A DNA stretch of 64,000 bases from Icerya purchasi. Taxonomy: Eukaryota; Arthropoda; Insecta; Hemiptera; Monophlebidae. Shown here in pieces: positions 11,505 to 23,349 of this stretch (positions are counted from its first letter, which is position 1; every line of letters begins with the position of its first letter). Where the stretch lies: contig CM077116.1 of assembly GCA_039619475.1 (NCBI GenBank), forward strand, positions 384,486,760-384,550,759, given 5' to 3'. A program made the position numbers and the translations under genes. The notes under the pieces were generated by a model. It searched no databases, was not told where the DNA came from, and saw only the letters and a program-made list of their open reading frames with translations.

Positions 11505-11791
11505 ATGGTGTGCTGTGAGGAAGAAGTGCCGACAAACAGGTAACCCAGTAGAATGGTACAACAAGATGACTCAAACTATAAGCGTATAGTAATTATTTTG
11601 TACATTAATGCATAATGTGGGAAATTAGCGGAATTTTCCGAATAAAGTATAAAGTATTTTTTATTTTATAAAAATACAGTGCCCCTGTACCCGCGATTAA
11701 TGGCTTGGAACCATTAACCGCGGATAGTAGGGAACATTGAGCTTAATGCGTTAACATACTCTATACATACGAGCATTTACAGTCCGGTACA

Positions 11792-12111
11792 GATATACCC
11801 ATGGGCGTCGCCAAGGGGGGAAGGGGAGGATCGCTGCCCCACTGGAGCTTCGAAACTTTTTTATCAACTATCCATGATGAGTATTCATAGGCGCGTAATC
11901 ACGGACTATTTAGAAGACTTTTATAATAAAGTAGTAGAACAATTTGCCGGAAACCCACGAAATTTTAATTAAAATTTTATTCTTGTTTAATAAAATATTA
12001 AGCTTCTAGAAATTATACATTTTATTTTTCCTCTATAACGCATATCCTCTTTCTATCATCTTGCCCCCCCCTCCCCCCGGCTCATCGGCTGGCGACGCCG
12101 TTGGATATACC
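11792..12111. mobile_element. hAT-type MITE with 8-bp duplication
   Basis: The 304-bp element (11800-12103) is bounded by an exact 8-bp repeat, GATATACC, at 11792-11799 and 12104-12111. The terminal inverted repeats are CATGGGCGTCGCCA on the left and CAACGGCGTCGCCA on the right (reverse complement), followed by G-rich and C-rich subterminal runs that can also pair. An 8-bp duplication with CA-starting termini fits the hAT superfamily. No transposase coding is present. Confidence 0.8.
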
Positions 12112-13500
12112 TAAATTGCGTACTCTCATTAGTGCCGTTGGACTTAGTTCATTGTGAACCTTAACTTCACAATCCCCGACGTCCTGTCAAGGGTATCGGA
12201 CTTAATTTACTTTAAAGCACCATTACGTCCTGTACTCTATTCTTTTTGTTCATGTTGTCCAACCTGACACATATTACGATGATTGCGGAACGACAACCGA
12301 TGACAATACTTTTATGATTTTTTAACAGTTATTTAATTTAATTTGGAGTTATTTAATTTTTTGTATATAATGCGCGTACTGCACAACACGCTACAGTTTA
12401 CACGGAAGAAAATGAATTACTACGTATGATGAAAAGTTGAAAGTAAAACTTGGGGGGGCAAGAAAACTTTAGTCGGAAACATCTTGATCTGAAAGTGGAA
12501 TGGGAGCAGTGTTTGGAAAAAAGTTTGTCTATTACGCTCGATGATGCAGACGACGTTGATCGGGCAGGATCTTCGATGACTCACACTTTTTTTTTACCGG
12601 AAAAAATATTGCAATATGGGTTTCCTTTTTTTTTTTTTTTGTTCTTTTTAGCCGTGCAGTGACAAACCGCGGTTACGAATAGGCACCACTATTGTTGAAT
12701 TATTTAAAAGAAACTACTAAAATGGTGGTAAGCTAAATGCTAGCTAATGAATGACGATTATAACTTTACATCGTTAAAGCGACAGATGAACAAAAATATA
12801 GAAGAGAAAAATTGGAAGTAAAAATTAAAGCCAATAAAAATTCAATAAATTAGACTCATCACATGACTAGCGTGGACAAAGTTGAGATAAGTAATCAAAA
12901 ACAAAAAAGAAAAAAAAGAAATTATCTAAAAAATTTCAGAGCTACATAGTGGACGCTAAATCTACCGTCGTTTTTAAAATTTACATCCCTCTAGACGCTT
13001 CCAGGCTAATCGGTACGCTTTCTTTTGCTCCCGACGACCGGAATAATTAAGTGTAGCATTGTGCTACAACCATATGTCTGAATTCGTTTTTATGCATTTA
13101 ATCTGAAACGAAGCAATGTTACAAACAGCTGACAGAGTGAAATGACACGGATTTTGCTTTTTCTCGTGATCTTGAAAATAAAAAAAAATCGTCCGGCAAG
13201 TTGTGGCAGGATTTGTATGTAATTATTACCGAACGGGCGGCCTAAGCTCTGTTAGAAGTTCTATGCATCTAGACCCTTTTTTAATTTTCCGATATCTGAA
13301 ACTAACTCAAAATTATTTTTCTAATTCAAATTTTAAAAAGTACGAATCCGAATTACGAATTTATGAAAACCAAAAAAACAAAAATAAACTTCTGATTCTA
13401 CTCAGACCCGTATAACGCCCTTTTACCAATTTTCATCAGATTTACAACGAAGAGAGCTCGCTTTTAAGAGGACCAAAAAAATAAAAAGCGTTTACACCTC
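12112..13500. other. No gene recognised
   Basis: AT-rich sequence with a T-run at about 12630-12642. The short ORFs (about 70 codons) show no domain. The stretch 13500-13712 is C/T-rich and may be the left half of a Family L copy into which the downstream Jockey element inserted, but the match is too weak to call. Confidence 0.35.
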
Positions 13501-13724
13501 TTCCAGGTTTCCCATTACGAAATTAAATCGCGTTTAAAAAATATCCGACTTGGCCTCCGTGCCTTAAGATCCACCCGGACTATTCTACTATATTTATCGA
13601 ATCTCTCAATCATCCTCCCATTTTTCATTCATTCGTAGACATCCTAATACCGATTTCAGATCAAACGATTTCCTAGTTTTCCTTCTTAATAAAACTCCAA
13701 TTTCATTCCTTCATATCCCGGACA

Positions 13725-15068
13725 ATGAACCCTAACAAAGCACCAGGTTATGATTTAATAACAGCAAAAGTTTTAAAGGAATTGCCAAAAAAAGGACTGG
13801 TGTTACTAGCGTACATATTTAATGCAATGCTGCGATTAACATATTTTCCAATACAACTAAAATTGTCGCAAATTGTTGTAGTTCAAAAACCACAAAAACC
13901 TCCAACGGAACCATCATCGTATCGACCAATTTCAATTTTGCCGGTACTTTCTAAATTATACGAAAAATTACTGTTAAAAAGAATAATGCCTATAGTTGAA
14001 TGCAAAGAGATAATACCTGAACACCAGTTTGGCTTCCGAGCAAAACATAGTACAATAGAGCAGGTGCATCGGATTGTTCATCAAATTGAAAAATCCCTGG
14101 ATGGAAAAATGGTTTGCGATACCGTATTTTTAGATGTAAGCCAAGCATTCGATCGAGTTTGACACGATGGTCTATTGCAAAAACTTCGACGTCATTTTCC
14201 CTATCAACTAGCTGAATTATTCCGGTCGTATTTAAACGAAAGATATTTCTACATTAAATATGGTGATAACGAATCAAGCATATATCCGGTTCGAGCAGGA
14301 GTTCCTCAGGGGAGTGTACTTGGACCGCTTCTCTACCTGATCTACACAGCGGATATTCCTATTACATCGCACGTTCATATAGCAACTTTCGCTGATGACA
14401 CAGCGATCTTGTGTTCAAATAAATGTCCAAAAGTTGCGCGTAAAAACCTGCAGACAGCAGTCAATAAAGTAACATCTTGGTGCAAATTATGGAAGATAAA
14501 GATTAATGAAGGTAAATCATCTCGAGTAGTTTTCACTAACCGAAGAATCGATTCATCCGGAAATATAATGATGAATGGTGTGGAGATCCCTCAGAAAGAA
14601 GATGTAAAGTATCTTGGTATTCACCTCGACAAACGCTTGACTTGGAGGAAGCACATTACAACAAAGCGAAATGAGTTGAACATCAAGCTGCGGCAACTGT
14701 ACTGGCTGTTGGGTAAGAGATCAATAGTATCTCTTGAAAACAAGTTGCTTCTTTATAAGCAAATTCTCAAACCCGTCTGGCAATACGGCTGCCAGTTATG
14801 GGGCTGTGCCAAAAACAGCAACATTTCAATTATGCAAAGAGTACAGAATAAGATACTACGCACGATCATCTCTGCTCCATGGTACATAACCAACATCACG
14901 ATCCATGAAGATCTTGGAGTTCAATTTGTAAAAAATGAAATAGAAACTGCTGCCCGACGATATGCTGCCAGATTGAAAGAACATCCTAATAGTACAGCAA
15001 AAGAACTGCTGAGTAATCCAAGCGAGGGACGTAGGCTGAATAGGAAACGACCTCAAGATCTCTTATAA
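13725..15068 (+). pseudogene. Jockey reverse transcriptase, one in-frame stop
   Basis: The frame is open for 448 codons apart from one TGA at 14160-14162, which falls just after LDVSQAFDRV, where Jockey-type RTs normally have Trp; a single TGG-to-TGA change explains it. Visible in order: NKAPGYDLI and SSYRPISILPVLSKLYEKLL (fingers), HQFGFRAKHSTIEQ, motif A FLDVSQAFD, motif B RAGVPQGSVLGPLLYLIYTA, motif C catalytic FADDTAIL, motif D WCKLWKIKINEGKS, KYLGIHLDKRLTWRKHI (thumb), QYGCQLWGCA, and the Jockey C-terminal region ending KRPQDLL. The enzyme would copy its own RNA at nicked DNA. All catalytic aspartates are present, so it decayed only recently. It is truncated at the N terminus, so it cannot act autonomously. 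Confidence 0.85.
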
Positions 15069-15094
15069 ATTAAAAAAGTATAAATAATATGTGT

Positions 15095-15200
15095 GTGTGC
15101 TAATGTGTGAGGGTGTATGTGCGTGTGCTGATGTGTGAGGGTGTATGTGCGTGTGCTGATGTGTGTGGGTGTATGTGCGTGTGTGATGGTATGTATGTGT
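15095..15200 (+). repeat. 28-bp minisatellite in the Jockey 3' UTR
   Basis: Three consecutive 28-bp units (15095-15122, 15123-15150, 15151-15178) differ by one or two bases and are built on GTGTGCTGATGTGTGAGGG. A partial unit follows. The array gives His/Thr-rich spurious ORFs on the minus strand. Confidence 0.85.
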
Positions 15201-15399
15201 CCATGAGAATGCAAAAATATGTGTGTATGCATTTTGTATACACATATATAAGTTAATTTTAGCACCCTTCACTGGTTGGGTTGCTTATTCATGTCATTTT
15301 AACTTATTCCATAGATTACCAAATAGTTGATAAGACTAGGTGTAAAATAGCAAGATATATATATAAAAAAAAAAAAAAAAAAAAAAAATATCCGTTCAC

Positions 15400-16340
15400 C
15401 TCGTTTAGTTTTTACTCTGTACATTTTCATTCATAATGAACTCACTTATTGTTCCGTCGATTTTCCCAAGTTCATCCACCTTATCGAATGGCTTTCTTTT
15501 CCCATCTCAATTTCAAGTCTGTTCACGCTTTAATTCTACCAGTTTCCGAAATCATTCTAAATTTTTTTGAACTATCCTTCTTCCGTTAAATTTTCCACGC
15601 GGAATCTGCTGCTATCTTAAGCGCGAATCTCTTTGTTTCTTCCTCTATACTCTTTTACAAAGTTCTCGCAGTCTCTTATATGCTAAAAAGTGTTTTGCGC
15701 GCTCTCTTATCTCCTCTTCTTTCTCGTTCTTCCGATAATGGTGCAGTCCTTTTCATATGCTCTCTCATTCGCGATATCTTTCACTCGATCGAGATCTATG
15801 TGGATTCCCGGTCATTCAAGCGCCGAGACCAATCAGTAACTGGATCTTAACATGTTGCTCCACTTATAAATTACTGATTTCTAAGCATGTTTCCAATAAC
15901 CGTTTTTTCCCCTTATTTGTTTATTCCAAACGGCGGTGACTCACTTCCATTCCTTTTTACATTCCACTTCCAGCTCCTTTACCTCTCTATTTAGTAAATC
16001 TCTTTCTTCCCGTTTCGCGTTTGTAAGACATTTTATTCACCGCATAATCTCTTTCCCGCACTATTTTTCTTATTTCTCTTCTGACTTAGTTCTATTCTTT
16101 TCATTCCATTTTTGTTCACTCTCCTTATGGACGCGCTAATAATATTTTAAATGTATTCGGGCTTTTCCGCTGAACCCACTTTTATTCCTCTCCCCGTGTT
16201 AAAATTCGCTAATCCTACTTATCGGGGTGCTTTCCTGTATTCTTTAATTTCCTTCTACTCGGGGCTATTCACTGCCTTTAAACTTATTCTCTGTGCTTAA
16301 ATGTTTGAAAATACAACTTTTTTTCTTCACAAAAAAGAAA
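15400..16340 (+). mobile_element. Family L copy, RNase H domain and linker
   Basis: In several frames the RNase H order can be followed: FHAESAAILSANLF near 15590-15640 with the catalytic Glu of the (T)AE motif, SVLRALLSPLLSRSSD near 15690-15735, FHSIEIYVDS near 15780, and WIPGHSSAETNQ at about 15800-15838, matching LWVPGHxGIEGNE with its catalytic His. C/T-rich linker sequence continues to about 16.3 kb. The finger and 3' end are not visible. The 5' part is cut by the Jockey tail at 15393. Confidence 0.5.
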
Positions 16341-17790
16341 CAAAAAAGAACCTAGAACTCCTTGCACACGTAAACTTCGTACATTTAGAGATTCCGGGTG
16401 GTGTATTTTATCGGTAACGGTGAATGAGGTAAAGTCTCCAAGGTGTGTGCTAGAAACTTCAACCGGACGGCTAATTTATAATTAGTTCACGATTAACGGA
16501 TTTAATCTTCGTAATACATCGAATTCGTTATGTATAACCGAGAATAGGTAGACATTTTTAGTCACTCGCACAATTCACGAAATACCTTATACGGTATGTA
16601 ATTAGCAACGTCAAAGCTTCTTCGAGGAAAATAATTAACGGTTAAGCCGCATTTTATTAACGTTAACTCATTAATAGTACTATCGAGAATTATTAGCCTG
16701 CAACCAAAATCTAGTTTCAAACGTGACGTGCTCGAAATTTAAATGTACCTTTAAAAAATCTTCACGGAAAGAGAGTATTTTAATGAGAGTCATGAATTAC
16801 CGCAATGCACCACACCGCTAAACATGACAATTTAAACTGGAACTTTGTTTTTAATTTTCATCGGAATGGCTGCGTCGCCGTTTAAATTTTATTTAAGCCG
16901 TGTGAGTTCTCAAACTACTTCACCGTCATATGACACTAATAATAAAATAGGAGGGCTTGTACTTTAAACTTAACTTTCTACATAGAGAGGATGTGAGGGA
17001 GAGTGATGGAAGTAGAGAACGCAAATTAAAATCACTAAAATATACCTTAAAAAATGAAAATTACTCGCGGTATTCTCTCAGGAAAGTAAGTGTTGAACTA
17101 TCCTTCGATTTCATTGTGAAACATTAGACTATTTCGAATTTGTTTTTCAAGTCTATATTACCATCTCTTCATTTGCTTCAGTATACCGAGTCCAAAAGAA
17201 GAAAATCAAAACGATGTAAATATCTTTTTCTCAACGAAGCGTAATTTTGTTGCTCAGGGGAAATCTCCATTGATTTTCAATTGAAAAATCGATTCGACCT
17301 GTTAACCTTCATTTTATTTATAACTCGCTCTATTTCACATCTATCGCCATGAATAATACGCTCAAAGTGTTTTAACCGAGCATTTCCCATATCTATTTTC
17401 TTTAAATCGGTCTTCTAATACGTTGATACTCATTACGTCCGCATTCTAATTTATTTTTAAAGGTTCCGTAAAAACAAAAAATCCACATTATTTGTCGCCG
17501 TTAAAAAAATCTTGATATTTCATAAAAACGGTATACTACCGTATTTATTATGCGTGATTTCTACGATACCCAATATATATTTACGGTCGAAAATCTCTCG
17601 TACACATAGCAAGTTGACGACGTAGGTTGCCCAAAAGTTCTTCTTTTTCTGCAGATAGACCTTCTGCGTTGATTGAGACTATGGCCATTCTGCATTAGGA
17701 AATTTTTTGAAGATAAGCTGAGAACAATCGCTTTGTTCGATGGCTGAATAGAATAATGTATTTCCTAATGATGTGTCCTCGGTTTCTATT
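16340..17790. other. No gene recognised
   Basis: AT-rich DNA with no ORF over about 60 codons and no visible terminal repeats. The last 150 bases may include decayed RT sequence of the following Family L copy. Confidence 0.4.
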
Positions 17791-17799
17791 CTCGTCTTT

Positions 17800-19870
17800 T
17801 TGTTTCTTACGTACACATTATTCTGAAATTCCTTTGGTTCCTTCATTGATGTTTTCTGCACTTATGATCAATTTACTGTTCATTATTGTTAATCTCATGA
17901 CGATTCGTTCTATCCATCTCTTTCCTTCATTTCATTACGTTTCGGGTTTTTACGGTTTCCTTCAAGGTTCCTCTTTCAGTCTTACTTTTTTCAATCGGTA
18001 TTGTACTAATATCCGTTTCCTTAAATTTTCTCTCTTCGATGACGTACTGCTTTTTTCCTCCTCCCACGATGATATCGGGAAATATGAAGCCTTTAATTCA
18101 TGCTTCATAAGGAAAACCTTTTCGTTTCGTCTTATGCTATACACACCCGTCCACGGAATAATCCTGCTTTTGCTCGCATCGATTGCTTATCTCTCGGTAA
18201 TTTCCTTGATAGATGTTTGTTCTTCTCCAAACATATCAAACCCTCCCCGTCAAATAAACTTGCTGAAAGCTCAATCGTCAACCAAATGCGAAGGTGATTC
18301 TTACTTTCTTTTTGCTTTGTATAAATATATCCGTTTCAAAAATTTGACTGATTTTCATTTATTTACACGCTTGTATTTCCGACTCTCTAAATTACATGTA
18401 ATTTAAGATTCTTATCTCTGACTTTTTCTCGATACTCTTAAATTATTGCTGAATCCAATACGCCATTTCTGTCTTTATTTCGGTTTTCATGTCCTTATTA
18501 GACGTCTTTTATCTATTCGCATCGTCCTATTTATAAATACTGCCCCGTTTTACACTTAGGAAAACCATCTTTAAAATGACTTCTTCGAGCCGTAATTAAA
18601 CAGAAACCTTACGGTACTTTAATTCCCTATTTTCTTCTTTCCTATAACCATTTTCACTAATGATTCGAGGAGGTCTGGTATTGCTCGTGCTCATTTATTT
18701 ATTTTTTTTAATTTTAACTTTTCGGGATATTTTCGTCTTCTTTTTCTCTGTTTCATATACCACGACGGCAAGGCCGTATCCACGGGGGAGGGTTTGGGGG
18801 TCCCCCCGCATGAGAACTGAAATAATTACTATGAATACACAGCAAATCTGGAAAAAATCAAAAATTTAAAATAAATATTGATGATTTTTTAGGGTGTTCT
18901 TACCTACCTTTAAAAGAAAAAAAGAAAAAATATACTCTATATTTTTAGGTACTTCATTAATATCTTATGCAAAATTTTTTATTACGAGTATAATTAACAT
19001 ATGCAATTTTTATTAATGTTTATATACCAGGTAATTCATTTATGTGAATTATTAATATATAAATCAAAATGATGGAAATTATTAATAGTACGAATATTAG
19101 TGAAAAATGTATTGTTATTTATAAAAGAAATATGCGAAGAAAATTTTTAAAACTCCCCCTTTCCAAAATTCTAGGCAAAGGCCTGCACGACTGCATCCGT
19201 TATTTGTGTCTCCTCTAATTGAGTTTGTTCCAATTATTTAATTATTTAGCCACCTTCAAGTTCTTCCAGATCATTCTTTTGCCATTTTATTATTCTCCGC
19301 ATAAGTTCACTCATTATCGTTGCTTGTCGATACGGGTTCTTAGTATCTCTGATAACGCGAAGCAGCTGATTCTTTGACTCGGGTGCTGGCTGCTTTTTCC
19401 CACATCTTTTCATAAGAAAAAACCCTCTTTTAACCTCCTAGCATCGGTTATGAAATTCCGTTTCTGATTTTGATTTGAAATTTCCTGCATTTCTAATAAT
19501 TATTCGTTTGTTTAAACTATTCGTTTTTCTTCCATCTCCTTCACTTTGCCGCTCTCCGTTTCTTCTCCATTAATCGCCTACTTTTTAACCATTCTCGTTG
19601 AGTTTCTCTCCACATAGTTTTCACCAATCAAGTGATGCAGTTTTTTACGATGCTCTCCCTTTAAAAGAAAAACATCTCTTTGTCTGTTGAGCACTCTGTC
19701 TCTACATTTCCACTTGTCCTATACTAGTTATTGTTCCTTTTATATCGTTTTTCCTTTTTCCGCACATTGTTCCCGCCGCTATTTATTCCTTTTTATTAAC
19801 AATATCTCCTTTCTTTTCCAATTGTTTCCCAGTAAAAGTTCTCGATTAATGTTGCTCCCAAAAAAAACGA
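17800..19870 (+). mobile_element. Family L copy from RT to 3' end, split by a hAT MITE
   Basis: This copy shows the family's domain order. RT motif B is GFLQGSSFSLTFFNRYCT near 17950-18005. Motif C is LFDDVLLFSSS near 18030-18060. The thumb is LGNFLDRCLFFSKHI near 18205-18240, then LYKYIRFKNLTDF near 18320-18350. RNase H starts near 18660 (SRRSGIARAHLF) and resumes after the insertion with REAADSLTRVLAAF near 19355-19395. The 3' terminus at about 19825-19866 (TTGTTTCCCAGTAAAAG followed by GCTCCC and an A-run) matches the family end. Many frameshifts and stops are present. A 216-codon ORF at 17756-18406 is only a chance-open frame through this RT. Confidence 0.7.
18761..19193. mobile_element. 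hAT-type MITE inside Family L
   Basis: The 417-bp insert (18769-19185) is flanked by 8-bp repeats CACGACGG (18761-18768) and CACGACTG (19186-19193), one mismatch. The termini are CAAGGCCGTATCC on the left and CAGGCCTTTGCCT on the right (reverse complement), with G-rich and C-rich subterminal tracts as in the 11.8 kb element. The surrounding Family L RNase H segment can be followed on both sides, which supports insertion. It is non-coding. Confidence 0.6.
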
Positions 19871-19879
19871 AACAAAAGA

Positions 19880-20874
19880 AGCTGTCTAAGGTATATTACT
19901 TGAAAATAAATGTGCTGCGCGATTCATCGTTTCACGGCAAAACCGAGAGAAACGTGCGATGATAAATTTGATGTTTCCGGAAATATGCTTTTAGTCGTAT
20001 AATATATAGTCGATTATTAAATTATATAAAGACGAATAATTAAAAGCAATAAAAACTATCGTAAAAGCGCAGATAAGTTAGACCTCGGAAACATTTAAAT
20101 TTTGTCAGATCATATAATAACGACCACAAGTACCTAGTTAGAATATTGAAAGATTAATAATGATTTTTTCGGAGTAATCGCGAAAATTGAATATTAAAAT
20201 TTTTAAATTCTATCCTTTATAATGGGATGTCGAAATCTTTGACAAATATTCGAATAAATCACAAGTGCGAAGCAATAATATCTTGTCAGCGTAAACACTG
20301 TACGGGGTTCGGAGATGACAAAAAATAAGATAATTATTTAAGCTTAACACGTTTTAGAGTCGACGATGACGGCGATACTGTTACATTCAACGACCTCAAT
20401 TCTATACTTTCGAATGTCGCTGAAGTATTTTCCTGTACGTGCTTCAACAGATGCTCTGAGAGGGAATCTTTGCCAATTATCTGAATTTGTAAATCTCGAT
20501 ACCGTTTACGAACAACAATTTATATTTTTCTTTTACTGATATTTTTAGCTAAAATTTAAATTCCATCCGTCTAAATAGGATGCCATAATCTTTTGGAAGT
20601 TTAATTCGGGAAATAAACGTGAAAATTCGTATTACTGAGTACGAAGACTGAAATGAATGGACTACAATTAACATACGATAATGCGAAATCCAAAATGCAG
20701 GAATTTTAAGAAAAAAACCGAACTCCCAATTGATCTACCTAACGTAACGAGATAAATCTTCAGAGTGAATATTAAATAACTTACGGTACATTGCACGTTA
20801 AAAATTTTTATATATGTATATATGTATATATATATGTGTATATATGTATATATATATGTGTATATATATATATG

Positions 20875-20916
<42 letters not shown>

Positions 20917-21000
20917 TGTGTTCTCTGCATTATGTCAATGGTAAATATAAAGGATAGATGACCGTTTTTTTAAAAATGGAAATTTATTTTTTACAACACT
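19880..21000. other. No gene recognised; (TATATG)n at 20807-20920
   Basis: AT-rich DNA. A 110-bp tract of TA dinucleotides interspersed with TATATG and TGTG units spans about 20807-20920. No ORF or domain was seen. Confidence 0.6.
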
Positions 21001-21004
21001 CTTT

Positions 21005-21060
21005 TATACATCTTTTTTTCTTTTTTTTTTTTTTTTTGGGCTCGGCTAACACATAACTTT
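21005..21060 (-). mobile_element. Family L minimal 3' stub, antisense
   Basis: A T-run at about 21018-21037 is followed by GGGCTCGGCTAACACATAAC, the complement of the family's last ~20 bases plus tail. Little or nothing upstream is retained, as expected for extreme 5' truncation. Confidence 0.4.
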
Positions 21061-21339
21061 AAAAATAAAAAAGACAACGTAACTACTGCAGTATGAAATT
21101 ACGAAATTATTTTCAACGAAAGAATTTTTGTTATTTTATTGCCCATTATATTACTGCATTCCCGTAGTAAAATGGTACCATAATCCGTTTTAAGTGTTTA
21201 TTTCAAACTTGATTAATTTTTCATATTTCTTCTCCAAAAACATTCCCCAACTATGGCGATATATCTGCCCCTGCCTTTTTTTTTTTGAAGTCCTCGGTTT
21301 TTTTATCTGTTGACTCAGTCCTTCTCCCCGTCACGACTA

Positions 21340-21718
21340 CCGTACCGCGACTTTCTCTCCATCGTTCTTTCATTTCTGCCATCTGTCGTCTTCGTCCCTC
21401 TTCTCTGTTCCTTTTTCTCTTATCTCCCCTCCTCATTTTGTCCTTGCCACCCCCGGATGATTTCAGTTTAATTTGCGATGCCGATCGTATTTTTTTCGAA
21501 TATTCTTTCCGATGAGCGCCCGTTACTTGCAGCTCTTAAGCCTTTCTCTTCCTACCCCCTATTTATTTTTTCCCTATATCTCCCATAGATTCTGCGATTG
21601 TCTTTCCCACTTCCACAGTTTGTAATTGTATATTAAAGTCTGATTTTCTCTTTCACTGATGATTTCTCAAACTGTAGCGCCGCTGGGTAAATGTCCTCGG
21701 CAGGCGAGCCCAACCCAA
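21340..21718 (+). mobile_element. Family L 3' end fragment
   Basis: The finger segment is recognisable as ICDADRIFFEYSF near 21475-21515 (CDADHVFFEC in better copies, the last Cys changed to Tyr). A decayed C-terminal stretch follows, then the 3' end CTGGGTAAATGTCCTCGG and GCGAGCCCAA at about 21685-21715. The 5' limit is unclear. Confidence 0.6.
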
Positions 21719-22059
21719 AATGTCTGCCATCCAGTTTTTTAATGTAGTCTAACTTGCGCTGTTTATTTAAATTATTTTTTCAGTTAGTGCCCTTTCTTGC
21801 GCGCGTTTTATTATGGATATATTAAGTTAATAAATTTCGAAATTCGGCGATCCGAATAAAGACGAAATGTTTTTCCCTTTGAACTGAAATAATAATTTGG
21901 TCTACAGTATAAGTTGAAAGAATCTTCTTTCTCTCTTATTCTCCTTTAGCCGTTATCGGTCCACTGTTAGGCGAAAGCCTCCCCGAATTTTTTCCATACG
22001 TCGCGATCTTCTGTCTTTTCCTACCAGTCTCATCTCCCCAGCGCTTTTTTTCGGTTTTC

Positions 22060-22370
22060 TATTCTATGGCAACGAGAGTGGACGCTATTTTGGCATACGA
22101 GACTTCGAATTATATTCGTACAGACGTATGTTGAAAATTCTTAAAACTTACTAACGAAGAAGTTCTCGAAAGAATGAAGAAGTGTTCGCAAGTATTAGAT
22201 TTAACCGAAGGAAGAAAACTGCGATACCTCGGCCACACTATGCAAGATCAGAAATATGAGATTTTACATCTCGTTATGGAAGAAAAGCTTTCAGACTAAA
22301 ACTCGTGAATTAAGGATTTCCATCGTTGGTTACACTGCTTGCCCGTTGAAATATTCAGGTCTGCTATGTG
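22060..22370 (+). mobile_element. RTE-type LINE, C-terminal fragment
   Basis: The plus strand reads YRRMLKILKTY, then TNEEVLERMKKCSQVLDL, then RKLRYLGHTMQDQKYEILHL and IKDFHRWLHCLPVEIFRSAM. This order (RRMLKISW, TNEEVL, KLxYLGHIMR, W..L..WF) is the conserved C-terminal tail of RTE/BovB-type retrotransposon proteins in animals. It has one or two stops. No RT core is present upstream. Confidence 0.6.
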
Positions 22371-22399
22371 AAGAAAAAACATATTGATATCGTGACGGG

Positions 22400-22935
22400 G
22401 ACGGCGGATGAAGATGAATGGAAGCGTTTCTGCGGAGGTCCTAGAGTTCGCTTTCCATTAGGCTTTCTTGATGCTGATAAACTTATCGACCGCAGTTATT
22501 TTAAATGCCCGGTACATTTTCATCTTTTATTTTTAATAATACTTATTGCATCTGTTACTTTTGTTCTTTCTCAAATGCGCTTTCCTTTTTCTCAGAGTGA
22601 CCTCCAACGTGGATAGTTCCATTTTTCGTTGATTTGTGCCTGTATTTTGTTCAGTTCTTTTTTTTTTTGTTGTTAATATCCATGTTTCGCTAGCATCTCT
22701 GTTAAGATAGTCAGAACAAACTGTTCAAACAGTCTTCAGACTTGTAATTTAGTGTCTTTAAAAGTATATGTATATACTTTTGTAATTATGAAAGATTGAA
22801 AAGAGAAAATTTATTAAATGTATAAGAGGTTTATACTTAAGTATCAAAATCTGGGAATACTTAAAAATTTGTAAAAATATAAAGATGGAAGAAAGAGCGG
22901 AATTGTAAAACAAAACTCTTAAGGGTGAAAAACAG
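22400..22935. other. No gene recognised
   Basis: An 82-codon ORF at 22368-22616 overlaps the end of the RTE fragment and shows no domain. The rest is AT-rich. Confidence 0.35.
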
Positions 22936-22939
22936 AGAG

Positions 22940-23230
22940 ATTAAACAACAATTATTATATGCCAAATTTGTCAAATTTCTTCAATGTATAATTTATATCA
23001 GGCCATGGGAATTTCAAAATCTATCTGAAAAAATTTAAGATAGCAGAAACGGAAAATTGCATTAGATGCAATGAGCAGGACAGTGTATATCCTGAATGGA
23101 TGTAACATTTTAAATATGGAGATCGCGGACGACTGTGTTGAATTAGTGCTGGAAAAAATAAACGTATTCAATAATTTGGTCAAAAAGGAACTAGAATACA
23201 GAAAATACAGTATCAATTTATAATACATAT
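22940..23230 (+). mobile_element. R1-clade LINE, C-terminal fragment
   Basis: The plus strand reads PNLSNFFNV, then GHGNFKIYLKKFKIAETENC and IRCNEQDS, then, after a frameshift, CNILNMEIADDCVELVLEKI. The GHG-F-x-YL-x-KF segment followed by CxxC is the C-terminal finger region of R1-type elements. The copy at 26.6 kb reads GHGLFKVYLYKF then CVIC. This is probably a second copy of that family. Confidence 0.55.
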
Positions 23231-23269
23231 TTTATTGAACAATATAAAATCTTTATTAAACAGAAATTA

Positions 23270-23345
23270 TTTTTAAATTAAAAATTAAAACGTGCCGGCA
23301 TGTTTCGGAGTCACTTGCTCCATATTCATGGCGAACCTAAATATT
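23270..23345 (-). ncRNA. Penelope-type terminal motif, degenerate hammerhead
   Basis: On the minus strand, CATGAATATGGAG, seven bases, then CTCC-GAA-ACATGC. The stem-II-like GGAG/CTCC pair is intact, and GAA is followed by an almost palindromic ACATGC, as in the 9.95 kb copy (GAA-ACATGT). The CTGANGA box is mutated. No Penelope coding sequence was recognised nearby. Confidence 0.35.
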
Positions 23346-23349
23346 AAAA

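Larger units (their letters stand above)
13713..15393 (+). mobile_element. Jockey-clade LINE, 5'-truncated, with poly(A) and duplication
   Basis: The best-preserved element in the window. RT coding runs 13725-15068, then a 3' UTR with a 28-bp minisatellite, then a poly(A) tail (about 15365-15387). The same six bases, ATATCC, occur at 13713-13718 and at 15388-15393 directly after the tail, consistent with target-site duplication. The coding begins inside the RT fingers (NKAPGYDLI), so the 5' end, endonuclease and ORF1 are missing. Insertion was by target-primed reverse transcription. The right flank is a Family L copy, so Jockey may have landed in Family L. Confidence 0.85.

Noticed and set aside
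15053..15272. His/Thr-rich minus-strand ORFs
   Set aside because: They translate the antisense of the TG-rich 28-bp minisatellite in the Jockey 3' UTR.
17756..18406. 216-codon ORF as a possible membrane protein gene
   Set aside because: RT motif B (QGSS), DD motif and thumb residues of Family L occur in this and overlapping frames. It is a chance-open frame in a pyrimidine-rich LINE.
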